Origin: Octadecabacter sp.
GTDB taxonomy: Bacteria > Pseudomonadota > Alphaproteobacteria > Rhodobacterales > Rhodobacteraceae
Reading direction: 5' to 3'
Length of the DNA: 8,094 nucleotides
NCBI GenBank assembly: GCA_018500065.2
Contig: JAHBAO020000049.1
Coordinates: 1 to 8,094 of the forward strand
Both the position numbers and the translations under genes were made by a program. The notes below the pieces were generated by a model that was not told where the DNA came from, ran no database searches, and saw only the letters and a list, made by a program, of their open reading frames with translations. Shown here in pieces: positions 1 to 7,093 of this stretch. Position 1 is the stretch's first letter. Every line of letters begins with the position of its first letter.

Positions 1-632
1 CCCGCGCGTTTCGCGATCCGACGTACACATTGATTTTCCTTGGCTTCTTTTCGTGTGGCTACCAGCTTGCGTTTATTACGGCGCATTTTCCGGCAATGAT
101 TACTGAAATGTGTGGACCAATTTTGCCGGGTGGTGCGCTGCACAACTTGGGTGTCACCACGACCTCGGCTCTTGGGGCGGTGGCTATTTCCCTCATCGGG
201 CTTGCCAATATTGGTGGCACGCTCCTCGCGGGGTGGGCTGGGAAACGCTATTCCAAGAAGTACTTACTGGCGGGAATTTATACTGGCCGAACCGTCGCCG
301 CCGCGTTGTTCATTGCATTTCCAATCACCCCGACAACTGTCGTGATCTTCTCTGTTGTCATGGGGTCGCTTTGGTTGGCAACAGTACCACTGACCAGCGG
401 GCTGGTCGCGCATATTTATGGGCTGCGCTATATGGGCACGCTGTACGGTATCGTCTTTTTCAGCCACCAACTTGGCAGTTTCTTGGGCGTCTGGCTCGGC
501 GGGCGCTTGTATGACGCGTACGGTTCTTACACGACAGTTTGGTGGGTTGGCGTCGGTATTGGCGCGTTCTCGGCGATCATTCACTTGCCTATCCGCGAGG
601 ATCGACCAGCTGCACAACCAACTGCAGCGTAG
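1..632 (+). CDS. MFS transporter, C-terminal half (5' end outside window)
   Basis: The frame is open from base 3 to the TAG at 630-632 with no convincing start (only a TTG at 30 inside a membrane segment), so this is the last about 209 residues of a longer protein. The fragment is very hydrophobic and reads as about six membrane helices, the expected C-terminal half (helices 7-12) of a 12-helix major facilitator. Its opening (FLGFFSCGYQLAFITAHFPA) looks like helix 7 of alphaproteobacterial MFS carriers of the monocarboxylate/oxalate-like type. A basic loop (GKRYSKKY) follows the second helix, as between helices 8 and 9 of many MFS proteins. The C-terminus is a short hydrophilic tail ending PTAA. 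It would sit in the inner membrane and move a small solute by ion coupling; the substrate cannot be read from the sequence. It converges with the hydrolase gene on the other strand. MFS membership is secure; anything finer is not. Confidence 0.88.
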   Translation, partial: RAFRDPTYTLIFLGFFSCGYQLAFITAHFPAMITEMCGPILPGGALHNLGVTTTSALGAVAISLIGLANIGGTLLAGWAGKRYSKKYLLAGIYTGRTVAAALFIAFPITPTTVVIFSVVMGSLWLATVPLTSGLVAHIYGLRYMGTLYGIVFFSHQLGSFLGVWLGGRLYDAYGSYTTVWWVGVGIGAFSAIIHLPIREDRPAAQPTAA

Positions 633-646
633 GTTTCAACTTCAAC

Positions 647-1579
647 CTATCCAGCGGCGTCGCGCAGGGCCTCCCGCAGCACATCAACGACCTGCTCGGA
701 GTGGGTGAAACCCACGCGATGGTCCGCGTCATGTATTACCTCTTGGTGGGAGTTTCGGTTCCATTGCGTCAACGTTCCAAGGGACTTCAGCGGGATCACC
801 TCGTCCTTTTCGGCCCATATGCCAACCACCGGAACGCCTTCACGTCCAATCGTTCTATGTGCGTCCTCTTGAACATCGTTGAGCATGTGGCGACGACTCG
901 ACAAGACGGCACGCAGGAATCCACGGCTTTGGTATTCAGCGAGTTGGAGTTCAACGATGCCAGTAATGTCAAACGTCTGCCCAAGCTGCTTACGCAGCGC
1001 TTGCCGGTCCCTACGCGTCGCGATGACCGCGTGCAGCCAGTCCCCGAAAAACGGGATCGTACGGCAGAGTTCAGTCAGCTTGTCTTCGCGCAACCAAATG
1101 CCCCCTGACGCTAATAGAACTAGGCGCGTAACCCTGTTCGGGTGGGTCTTGGTAAAATGCGTGGCGATCGAGCCACCCATTGAATACCCCATGAGCGTCA
1201 CGTCATCCGTCAACCCTTGATGTTCCAGCAAGTCTTCGAGTTGTTGGGCAAAGAAGTCACCATTTTGCGCACCGCGCGGCGCATCGGAAAAACCACGTCC
1301 GTAAAGGTCATAGACCAGAACACGATACCCGATCTTAGATAGGTGTGCTCCAATGCCGTACCAAACCGGACTTGGGGTGGTTAGCCCGTGTATACACACA
1401 ATGACCGGCCCGCGGGCTTCGCCGAGCCATTGATAATGGGTCACGCCTTGGCTCAACTTCGCGAACCGCCCTGGGGCTTTCGCTCTGAATGCTTCTGCGC
1501 CATGTCGACGGCTTTCCGCAAACATGGGCAACATCGCCAATCCGCCAATTACCAAAAGCGGTAATACCCAACCCAACAT
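647..1579 (-). CDS. alpha/beta hydrolase with N-terminal membrane anchor
   Basis: The 310-residue protein opens with a hydrophobic segment (residues 2-20) that looks like a signal anchor, placing the catalytic domain at the inner membrane, probably facing the periplasm. The alpha/beta-hydrolase elements appear in order: oxyanion loop HG at 64-65, nucleophile elbow GYSMGG at 131-136 with Ser133, acid Asp259 in WAEKDEVIP, and His287 in DADHR. A helical cap region lies between about 160 and 230. The class covers lipases, esterases, C-C hydrolases and epoxide hydrolases; the Ser nucleophile excludes dehalogenases and epoxide hydrolases, which use Asp. The substrate is unknown. The ATG at 1579 has AAGGG (1588-1592 on the plus strand as ccctt) 8 bases upstream and lies 2 bases after the preceding gene's stop, so it is probably co-translated. 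It is the last gene of the minus-strand run and converges with the MFS gene. Confidence 0.9.
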   Translation of the reverse strand: MLGWVLPLLVIGGLAMLPMFAESRRHGAEAFRAKAPGRFAKLSQGVTHYQWLGEARGPVIVCIHGLTTPSPVWYGIGAHLSKIGYRVLVYDLYGRGFSDAPRGAQNGDFFAQQLEDLLEHQGLTDDVTLMGYSMGGSIATHFTKTHPNRVTRLVLLASGGIWLREDKLTELCRTIPFFGDWLHAVIATRRDRQALRKQLGQTFDITGIVELQLAEYQSRGFLRAVLSSRRHMLNDVQEDAHRTIGREGVPVVGIWAEKDEVIPLKSLGTLTQWNRNSHQEVIHDADHRVGFTHSEQVVDVLREALRDAAG

Positions 1580-1581
1580 TC

Positions 1582-2493
1582 TTACCGCCCTTTCCAGACA
1601 TCGAGGATATAGCGGCTTGTCATCAGATCCAGATGCGCACCCCCCCCGTTTTTGAACAATGTGATTTCATCAGGCGATTGACGTTGAAATTGATCAAGCT
1701 CGTAATAATCCGCAACGATGTGATCGTCGTTTATCACACCTGCCTCTAACGGAATCTTTAGCTCTCCGATGTGGCCCATTGTTGTGGCGTAGCTGTCCAC
1801 GAATACTCGGGCGCGAAGGAGTGCTTCATCGTCGACCTCTCGCATGTCAGGGCGATACGCGCCAATCAGGTCAATGTGCTGGCCAGCATGAAACCATGCT
1901 CCGTTAAGGATCGGTTCGGTCGTCATGGTCGCCGAGGTTACGATGTCTGCGGCCTTCACAGCGGCTTCTAGGTCGGGCGCGACAGTTACTCCTTCACAGT
2001 CCTTTATGAACTGTTCTGCACCTGCGGCCGACCGGTTCCAGACGCTAAAGCGTGCATTGGGAAAGATCGTCGAATAGGCTTGCCACAGCGAACGGCCGAC
2101 GGTGCCCGCACCAACGATTAGAATGTTATCGCTGTCTGGTCGTGCCAAACGTCGTGCTGCTAAAAGACTATCACCAGCCGTTTTCCATTTGGTCACAAGG
2201 TGGAAATCTAGGATCGCTTCCAGCTGGCCATTGCTGTCTGAAAACAGGTTTACCGCACCGTTCACCATCGGGGTTCCGTGCGCCTTGTTGTCGGGGAAAA
2301 TCGTCGCGCACTTCACGGCCAGACCCATGCCATCGATCCAAGCGGATCGGTTCAACAGTGTCTCTTTGCCGCGGTACATGAACACGTCTTCGACGTTCGC
2401 TTTGGGGCGTTCATGGCCCAGCGCCAAGGCATCCGTCAGCGCGATCCAATCAAGGCCATTCTGGCCTTCTTCAAAGGAAATAATCTCGGTCAT
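1582..2493 (-). CDS. ornithine cyclodeaminase / mu-crystallin family NAD(P)-dependent protein
   Basis: The 303-residue protein has the family layout: an N-terminal substrate half with the conserved Lys in AVKCATIFPDN (Lys61), the block KWKTAGDSLLAARRLA at 102-117, a Rossmann motif GAGTVG at 128-133, and a C-terminal return to the substrate domain. Genuine ornithine cyclodeaminase uses an Asp (Asp228 in Pseudomonas putida, as I recall it) in a GGDCPGK loop. The matching loop here is GAYRPDMREVDDE (211-223), closer to the GASRPDWREL type of mu-crystallin and archaeal alanine dehydrogenase. The Arg of the RTAA motif is Lys104 here. A cyclic-ketimine or imino-acid reductase is therefore as likely as proline synthesis from ornithine. 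The ATG at 2493 has GGAGG 7 bases upstream and overlaps the upstream HAD stop (ATGA), indicating coupling. An eight-C run near the 3' end (1640-1647) encodes the Gly-rich KNGGGA segment. Confidence 0.88.
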   Translation of the reverse strand: MTEIISFEEGQNGLDWIALTDALALGHERPKANVEDVFMYRGKETLLNRSAWIDGMGLAVKCATIFPDNKAHGTPMVNGAVNLFSDSNGQLEAILDFHLVTKWKTAGDSLLAARRLARPDSDNILIVGAGTVGRSLWQAYSTIFPNARFSVWNRSAAGAEQFIKDCEGVTVAPDLEAAVKAADIVTSATMTTEPILNGAWFHAGQHIDLIGAYRPDMREVDDEALLRARVFVDSYATTMGHIGELKIPLEAGVINDDHIVADYYELDQFQRQSPDEITLFKNGGGAHLDLMTSRYILDVWKGR

Positions 2494-3110
2494 TGCGCTG
2501 CCTCCGGAGTTAACAGGCCTTCATGGACCAGCCTTTCGGCCCATCCGGTTGGCCCTTCAAATAGATGCGTTTGCCAGCCACGTGCTTTGGCTGCGGCAAT
2601 GTTGTCAGGGCGGTCATCGGCAAACAGCAAGCCCTCCGGCGCGATCCCGCAGTCGTTTTCGACATGCTCGTAGATCGCGGCGGCTGGTTTGATGACTTGT
2701 AATTCGCCTGAAATATATCGTTTGTCGAACTCCTCAAGAAACGGATATTCAGGTTCCGCAATCGCGAAGGTTTCATTGCCGAAGTTCGATAGTGCAAACA
2801 CCGGATGCCCAGCGCGGCGCAATGCCCGCAATAGCCGAACAGAATGGTCGATTGCTGGTGCCGCCATTTCGATCCAACGGTCGCGCCAAAGGGTCAACTC
2901 GTCCGTCCAGTCAGGGTTATGGGCGATCGTTTCGGCGATCACATCGTGAAAAATCTCACCTTTGTCCACCCGATCATTCATCTCATGAAGCTGTATCGCC
3001 TCAAAAAACTCAGCGCTGCGTTCTGCACCGATTGCACGATCAAAGAACCGTTCGGGTTGCCATTCGATCAGCACGTTTCCAATATCAAAAAGGATCGCTT
3101 GGACGGTCAT
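2490..3110 (-). CDS. HAD-superfamily phosphatase, YihX-like (HAD-IA)
   Basis: The 206-residue protein has all four HAD motifs: motif I FDIGNVL with nucleophile Asp9, motif II LSNFGNE with Ser108, motif III Lys141 in VIKPAAAIYEH, and motif IV FADDRPDN with Asp165/Asp166. An alpha-helical cap occupies about 15-90. The usual second Asp of motif I (DxD) is Gly11. The same DxGNV form occurs in E. coli YihX, an alpha-D-glucose-1-phosphate phosphatase, which the protein also resembles in the LSN, RKP-like and DDxxDNIxxA blocks. It is probably a cytosolic sugar-phosphate or nucleotide phosphatase; the substrate is not readable. The ATG at 3110 has AGGGA 7 bases upstream. It follows the DUF188 gene by 48 bases and overlaps the next gene by 4 bases. 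A general Mg-dependent phosphatase is safe; the glucose-1-phosphate role is only by similarity. Confidence 0.9.
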   Translation of the reverse strand: MTVQAILFDIGNVLIEWQPERFFDRAIGAERSAEFFEAIQLHEMNDRVDKGEIFHDVIAETIAHNPDWTDELTLWRDRWIEMAAPAIDHSVRLLRALRRAGHPVFALSNFGNETFAIAEPEYPFLEEFDKRYISGELQVIKPAAAIYEHVENDCGIAPEGLLFADDRPDNIAAAKARGWQTHLFEGPTGWAERLVHEGLLTPEAAQ

Positions 3111-3158
3111 TTACTGGTCCCTTCATTTTTTCTGCAGCGTAACAACATCACGACCACC

Positions 3159-3608
3159 TCAAAGTGTTTTTGCCGCCCGCAGTTCACGTTCCAACGCATC
3201 TAGAAATCGCGAGCGGTCCGCTTTGGAAAACGCTTTCCCACCGCCTTGGCGAAACGGATCAGCGGCACGAATATCCGTCATCAAATCACGAGTAGCGAGG
3301 ATATTGCCGATATTGGCCTGTGTGAGGGCCTCGCCATTGTGTTTCAGCACGCGTGCGCCGGCCTCAACACATTTCGCGGCCAACGGGATGTCACCAGTGA
3401 TAACAACATCACCTTTCACAGCACGATCCGCGATCCACATGTCGGCGATATCGGGGCCATCGGGAACAATCACAGTTTCAACAAGCGGGTTTTGCGACGG
3501 GCGCAATCCGCCATTGGACACGACAAACATACGAACGCCGTGGCGTGTGCCGACTTTCTCGACCTCTGCCTTTACGGGGCAGGCATCTGCGTCGACATAG
3601 ATGCTCAC
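3159..3608 (-). CDS. YaiI/YqxD family protein (DUF188, UPF0178)
   Basis: The 149-residue protein starts with the family hallmark YVDADACP (Asp6, Asp8) and has DGPDIADMWI (50-59), GDVVITGDIPLA (66-77) and a C-terminal QGGGKAFSKADRSRF block, the same order as E. coli YaiI. The conserved Asp residues resemble a PIN/NYN-type metal-binding nuclease core, but the family has no established reaction, so none is claimed. I chose the GTG at 3608 rather than the TTG at 3614. GTG gives an N-terminus like YaiI (M-S-I-Y-V-D-A-D), makes a 4-base GTGA overlap with the fghA stop typical of coupled genes, and has GGAGG (3619-3623) 10 bases upstream. The TTG would leave only 4 bases of spacing. It lies in the middle of the minus-strand run. 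Confidence 0.93.
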   Translation of the reverse strand: MSIYVDADACPVKAEVEKVGTRHGVRMFVVSNGGLRPSQNPLVETVIVPDGPDIADMWIADRAVKGDVVITGDIPLAAKCVEAGARVLKHNGEALTQANIGNILATRDLMTDIRAADPFRQGGGKAFSKADRSRFLDALERELRAAKTL

Positions 3609-4432
3609 GCCCAAAGGGCCTCCGCGTGGAAGTTCATGTGATCTTCCATGAAAGACGCTATGAAAAAGTAGCTGTGATCATACCCCTTCTGAAGACGGAT
3701 GATCCCTTCTTGGCGTTTCGCGGTGAACGCTGCCGAAAAAGCTTCGGTTCCTAAAAGGTCCCAGAACTGATCGTTGGTCCCAGTATCAACCAGCATCGGC
3801 CCATCGAACCCTTGACCCTGCATCAGCAAGGTCGCGTCGTGCGGACCCCAGTTTTCTTTGTCACCCCAGTAGGCGGCGAATTGCTTACGGCCCCAGTCGC
3901 TTTCGGTTGGATTGCAGATCGGCGCGAAGGCCGAGACGGATCTGAATCGGCCAGGCAGTGCCATTGCCATCGTCAATGCGCCATGCCCGCCCATTGAATG
4001 GCCCGTGATGGATTGGCGGGTCATGTCGACTTCAAAGTTTTCAGCGATTAGCGCGGGGAGTTCTTCGGCAGTGTAAGTCCACATTTTGAAGTGCTTTGAC
4101 CAAGGTTCTTGCGTCGCGTCGATGTAGAAACCCGCGCCTTGGCCGAGGTCATAGGCGTCATCATCGGCGACACCATCACCGCGCGGGGAAGTATCTGGAA
4201 ACACGAGCGCGATGCCCTGCTCAGCGGCCCAAGCCTGCGCGCCTGCCTTGGTCATTGCGTTCTCGTGGGTGCAAGTGAGGCCGGATAGGAACCAAAGAAC
4301 GGGCACAGGGCCGTCTTTGGCCTCTTCGGGCATGAAAACTGCGAAGGTCATGTCGGTTCCGGTCGCGGTGGACTTATGCTTGTAGACGCCCTGAACACCG
4401 CCAAAGCATGCGTTCTCTGAAACGGTTTCCAT
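3605..4432 (-). CDS. fghA: S-formylglutathione hydrolase
   Basis: The 275-residue protein is full length for the esterase D / S-formylglutathione hydrolase family. It hydrolyses S-formylglutathione to formate and glutathione, the second step of glutathione-dependent formaldehyde detoxification, in the cytosol. The signature blocks are present: SGLTCTHEN (50-58), FPDTSPRG (78-85), nucleophile GHSMGGHGA with Ser146, acid Asp221 in DTGTNDQF, and His253 in GYDHSYFF. The ATG at 4432 has AAGGG 8 bases upstream and overlaps the nitroreductase stop by one base (TGATG). The usual partner, glutathione-dependent formaldehyde dehydrogenase (adhC/adhI), is not in the window, which is unusual in context because the two are often neighbours. 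The family also shows general carboxylesterase activity, but the close match of the active-site blocks favours the formaldehyde role. Confidence 0.95.
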   Translation of the reverse strand: METVSENACFGGVQGVYKHKSTATGTDMTFAVFMPEEAKDGPVPVLWFLSGLTCTHENAMTKAGAQAWAAEQGIALVFPDTSPRGDGVADDDAYDLGQGAGFYIDATQEPWSKHFKMWTYTAEELPALIAENFEVDMTRQSITGHSMGGHGALTMAMALPGRFRSVSAFAPICNPTESDWGRKQFAAYWGDKENWGPHDATLLMQGQGFDGPMLVDTGTNDQFWDLLGTEAFSAAFTAKRQEGIIRLQKGYDHSYFFIASFMEDHMNFHAEALWA

Positions 4433-5139
4433 CAGCTTTTCCCTTCATAGGTGGTCAGGATGTCGTCCAATCCCTTTTTCTTCTTCGCAATCGCTGGGAC
4501 TGTCGCATCTTCTGCGGGATGCCCCACGGCAAGGATCATGATTGGCTTTTCATTTTCGGGGCGCGCGCAGAGTTCATTCAGGAACTTCATCGGGTTCGGT
4601 GTATGCGTCAGGCAAGACAGCCCTGCTGTGTGGAGCGCGGTGATCAACATCCCCGTGGCGATGCCAACACTTTCAGGCACGTAATAGTGTTTAACGCGCT
4701 CACCATTTCGCTCTCCCCAACGCTGGGCGAAAATTACGATTAGCCACGGAGCTATGTCGAGGTGCGGTTTGGAAGCGTCCGTGCCAATAGGTTCAAGCGC
4801 CTTTAGCCACGCGTCACCGCCACCACCGCTGTAGAATTTCTCTTCTTCGTCTTCCGCAGCTTTGCGGACGGCGGCTTTCATTGCAGGATCGTTAATCGCG
4901 ACGAAATGCCAAGGCTGCTGATTAGCGCCACTTGGGGCAGTTCCAGCGGCTAGAACACAGGCCTCGATCACGGCCTTGGGGACCGGTTTGTCAGTGTACT
5001 CACGAATGGAGTGGCGGGTTTTGACGTGGGCATAGAAACGTTCTGCTTCGGCCAGCATTTGTGCGTCGTCATAGTCTGCGCGGTCTGGCAACGGCAGGGC
5101 GGAATAGGTGGGGGGCGTGTCTGTCATTGGGGCTTTCAT
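4432..5139 (-). CDS. nitroreductase-family flavoprotein, iodotyrosine deiodinase-like
   Basis: The 235-residue protein has the FMN-binding nitroreductase fold with RHSIREY (42-48), TAPSGANQQPW (67-77) and a C-terminal AVGHPAEDATVP (204-215). It resembles human iodotyrosine deiodinase (IYD) more than ordinary nitroreductases: HYYVPESVGIATGMLITALH (151-170) matches the IYD helix, and the stretch leading to LDIAP (128-131) aligns without gaps. The three IYD residues that clamp the halotyrosine zwitterion (Glu157, Tyr161, Lys182 in human, as I recall) have counterparts Glu99, Tyr103 and Lys124 at the same 4- and 21-residue spacing. Thr180, in THTP, matches the Thr next to flavin N5. Predicted role: reductive dehalogenation of halotyrosines. 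IYD family is likely; the in vivo substrate is inferred. The start at 5139 abuts the AEC stop, but no clear ribosome site precedes it or the alternative ATG at 5127, so the start is uncertain. Confidence 0.88.
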   Translation of the reverse strand: MKAPMTDTPPTYSALPLPDRADYDDAQMLAEAERFYAHVKTRHSIREYTDKPVPKAVIEACVLAAGTAPSGANQQPWHFVAINDPAMKAAVRKAAEDEEEKFYSGGGGDAWLKALEPIGTDASKPHLDIAPWLIVIFAQRWGERNGERVKHYYVPESVGIATGMLITALHTAGLSCLTHTPNPMKFLNELCARPENEKPIMILAVGHPAEDATVPAIAKKKKGLDDILTTYEGKS

Positions 5140-6063
5140 CTATGTGACGGCCGCGATCACCGCGGTAATTGTGAATACGCTCAAGGCAGTTGAAATCAAT
5201 ATCGACGCAGAGACCCTTGTTGGGGCCACGCCGTAGTGTTGGGCAAGAATGTAGACATTTCCAGCGACGGGCAAGGCCGCGGCTGCGATCATGACGCCAG
5301 CGGCGTAGGGGTCAACCGGGAACATCACAAGCCCTGCAAAGGCGACAGCGCCCGGGTGCAGGATAAGTTTCGCAAACGAGAGCCAACCGGCCACCGCCAA
5401 TTTCTCGGCTGACTTCGTGGCAAGGGATGCGCCGATGGCGAACAAGGCCCCCGGAGTCGCTGCCGCACCAAGTATCGCTAGGAACTCGTTAGCGGGTTTT
5501 GGTATTGGCAGGCCAAACGAAGACACGATTAGGCCGAGTGAGATTGAAACGATCATCGGGTTCTTCAACAAGCCAACCCCGACCGTTCTCAACACGCCGA
5601 TAGACATACGCCCGTCGCGCGACCCCGTGATCAAGATAACGATGAGCGAACCGAACACGATTAGGTCGACGGCAAGGACGAGCATGACAGGGCCGATGGC
5701 CTGCTCCCCGAGGAGGAGGACCAGCATTGGAATGCCCAGAAACCCGACGTTTCCAATGACAGCGCATTGGGCTTCGACGGCCGCTTCTTCGATGCCGCGC
5801 TTTCTGAGCAACGCGACGCCTGTCGCAATGAGATAGATAAAGAGCGTGCCCCAAAGGTAAGCAAACACAAATGGCCAATCGAGGATCTCGTTCAGCGACA
5901 GGTTCGCGGAAAAGCGGAAAAGCATTGCAGACAATGCAAAGTAGAACACAAATTTCGTGAGGTACGCGGTTGCTTCTGGCGTAAAAAAGCCCGTGCGCCC
6001 CGCGCCATAGCCCAACGCGATGAGCGCGAAAAATGGAAGCGTCTGAAGAAAAATCTCTAACAT
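5140..6063 (-). CDS. AEC-family (auxin efflux carrier) transporter
   Basis: The 307-residue, almost entirely hydrophobic protein is the normal size for bacterial AEC permeases and reads as about ten membrane helices in two five-helix halves. Family blocks are GNVGFLGIPM (104-113), with the helix-breaking Asn-Gly-Pro, and LPVAGNVYILAQHYG (264-278) in the second half, which matches the conserved P-x-x-x-N-x-x-x-x-A-x-x-Y pattern. A charged cytoplasmic loop (GSRDGRMS, 147-154) separates the halves. Bacterial members carry malonate, malate or other organic and amino acids; the substrate is not evident here. The ATG at 6063 follows mbfA by 39 bases without a strong ribosome site or terminator, and the TAG at 5140-5142 directly abuts the next ATG, so it is likely co-transcribed with both neighbours. 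Confidence 0.9.
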   Translation of the reverse strand: MLEIFLQTLPFFALIALGYGAGRTGFFTPEATAYLTKFVFYFALSAMLFRFSANLSLNEILDWPFVFAYLWGTLFIYLIATGVALLRKRGIEEAAVEAQCAVIGNVGFLGIPMLVLLLGEQAIGPVMLVLAVDLIVFGSLIVILITGSRDGRMSIGVLRTVGVGLLKNPMIVSISLGLIVSSFGLPIPKPANEFLAILGAAATPGALFAIGASLATKSAEKLAVAGWLSFAKLILHPGAVAFAGLVMFPVDPYAAGVMIAAAALPVAGNVYILAQHYGVAPTRVSASILISTALSVFTITAVIAAVT

Positions 6064-6102
6064 GGACTACGCTTAGCACCACGCAAAGACATGCAAAAGC
6101 CT

Positions 6103-7080
6103 CTAGCCGCTACCGATGATCATACCGGCAGCGAGCACGAGCGCGCCCCCGAGGACCACTTGAAACGCGGCCCGAAAGAATGGCGTTTGCATGTAGCGGT
6201 TTTGAATCCATGCGATGGCCCAAAGTTCGATAAAAACCACTGCAAAGGCGATAATCGTTGCGGTCCAAAAGTCGGTGATGAGATAGGGTAACGCATGCCC
6301 CATTCCCCCGAGCGTTGTCATGACGCCGGAAGAAATTCCGCGCTTAATAGGTGATCCGCGGCCGGAAATTTGGCCATCATCACTCGCGGCCTCAGTGAAA
6401 CCCATTGAGATACCAGCGCCGATACTGGCAGCGGACCCGACAAGAAACGTCGTCCAAGTGTCTTGTGTCGCAAAGGCAGTGGCGAAGATCGGCGCGAGCG
6501 TTGAAACGGATCCATCCATCAGCCCCGCAAGGCCGGGCTGCACCCATGTCAGAACGAACTGGCGGTGCGCCGCGTCTTTTTCCTCTGTATCCGCATCGGG
6601 GTTCACATTCTCTGCGACCAGCTCACCAGCGCGTTCCGAGTGCCCCGCCTCGGCTGCGGCAAGGTCGCCCAACAACGCACGTGTCGCTGCATCGGTCGAC
6701 GTTTTTGCCGCCGTTTCGTAAAACCGCTGGGCGTCGCTTTCCATTTGGCGGGCTTCATCGCGGATGCGCTCAAGGCCGAGGTTTTCAACAAGCCAGACCG
6801 GGCGCCGCGCGTAGAAACCTGCCACATGTTCGCGGCGAACAAGGGGAATCGTATCCCCAAAGCGGCTTTGGTGCATTTCGATGAGGCGGCGACGGTGCCC
6901 GTCTTCCTCAGCCGCCATGCCCTCAAAAACCGATGCAGACGCGGGAAATTCGCCCCGCAGTCGTTCTGCATAGCTGCGATAGATCCTTGCGTCGTCTTCC
7001 TCAGATGAGATCGCAAGCGCGAGGACCTCTTGTGCTGAAAGGTCTGAGAAACGTTTTCGGTTCGAAATTCCAGGGATCAT
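6103..7080 (-). CDS. mbfA: MbfA: ferritin-like / VIT1 membrane iron exporter
   Basis: The 325-residue protein (from ATG 7080) fuses a ferritin-like domain (about 10-155) to a VIT1/CCC1-type membrane domain (about 178-325). Likely diiron ligands are Glu27/Glu28 (SSEEDDARIY), Glu59 and His62 (EEDGH), Glu114 (MESDAQRFYE), and Glu144 and His147 (EAGH). The C-terminal half has about five hydrophobic segments, including the VIT-like GISMGFTEAASDDG (223-236). This architecture is MbfA (erythrin-vacuolar iron transport family), which exports iron in Bradyrhizobium and Agrobacterium and protects against iron and peroxide stress. A GTG at 7092 would add four residues; I prefer the ATG because a weak GAGAG lies 5 bases upstream and nothing precedes the GTG. 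It heads the eight-gene run, with an Irr-type palindrome directly in front. Function is confident by family; the exact start is less so. Confidence 0.94.
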   Translation of the reverse strand: MIPGISNRKRFSDLSAQEVLALAISSEEDDARIYRSYAERLRGEFPASASVFEGMAAEEDGHRRRLIEMHQSRFGDTIPLVRREHVAGFYARRPVWLVENLGLERIRDEARQMESDAQRFYETAAKTSTDAATRALLGDLAAAEAGHSERAGELVAENVNPDADTEEKDAAHRQFVLTWVQPGLAGLMDGSVSTLAPIFATAFATQDTWTTFLVGSAASIGAGISMGFTEAASDDGQISGRGSPIKRGISSGVMTTLGGMGHALPYLITDFWTATIIAFAVVFIELWAIAWIQNRYMQTPFFRAAFQVVLGGALVLAAGMIIGSG

Positions 7081-7093
7081 AGCGACTCTCACG

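Noticed and set aside
630..649. Bidirectional intrinsic terminator between the MFS and hydrolase genes
   Set aside because: The stem is only six bases with little GC and there is no T-run on either side, so it does not meet the pattern of an intrinsic terminator.
539..1108. Long plus-strand reading frame opposite the alpha/beta hydrolase
   Set aside because: It lies antisense to a hydrolase gene with a complete catalytic triad and shows no recognisable domain; it is a shadow of codon bias.
2102..2692. Plus-strand frame across the cyclodeaminase and HAD genes
   Set aside because: It is low-complexity, Arg/Pro/Ser-rich and antisense to two genes with clear family motifs, so it is not a real gene.
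5489..6082. Second minus-strand frame inside the AEC transporter gene
   Set aside because: It is Arg/His/Pro-rich and overlaps an in-family ten-helix transporter in another frame; no ribosome site or domain supports it.
647..7092. The minus-strand run as a single defined pathway, such as a biosynthetic or defence cluster
   Set aside because: The eight products (iron export, AEC transport, halotyrosine reduction, formylglutathione hydrolysis, DUF188, HAD, imine reductase-like, hydrolase) share no recognisable substrate chain, so only co-transcription is supported.
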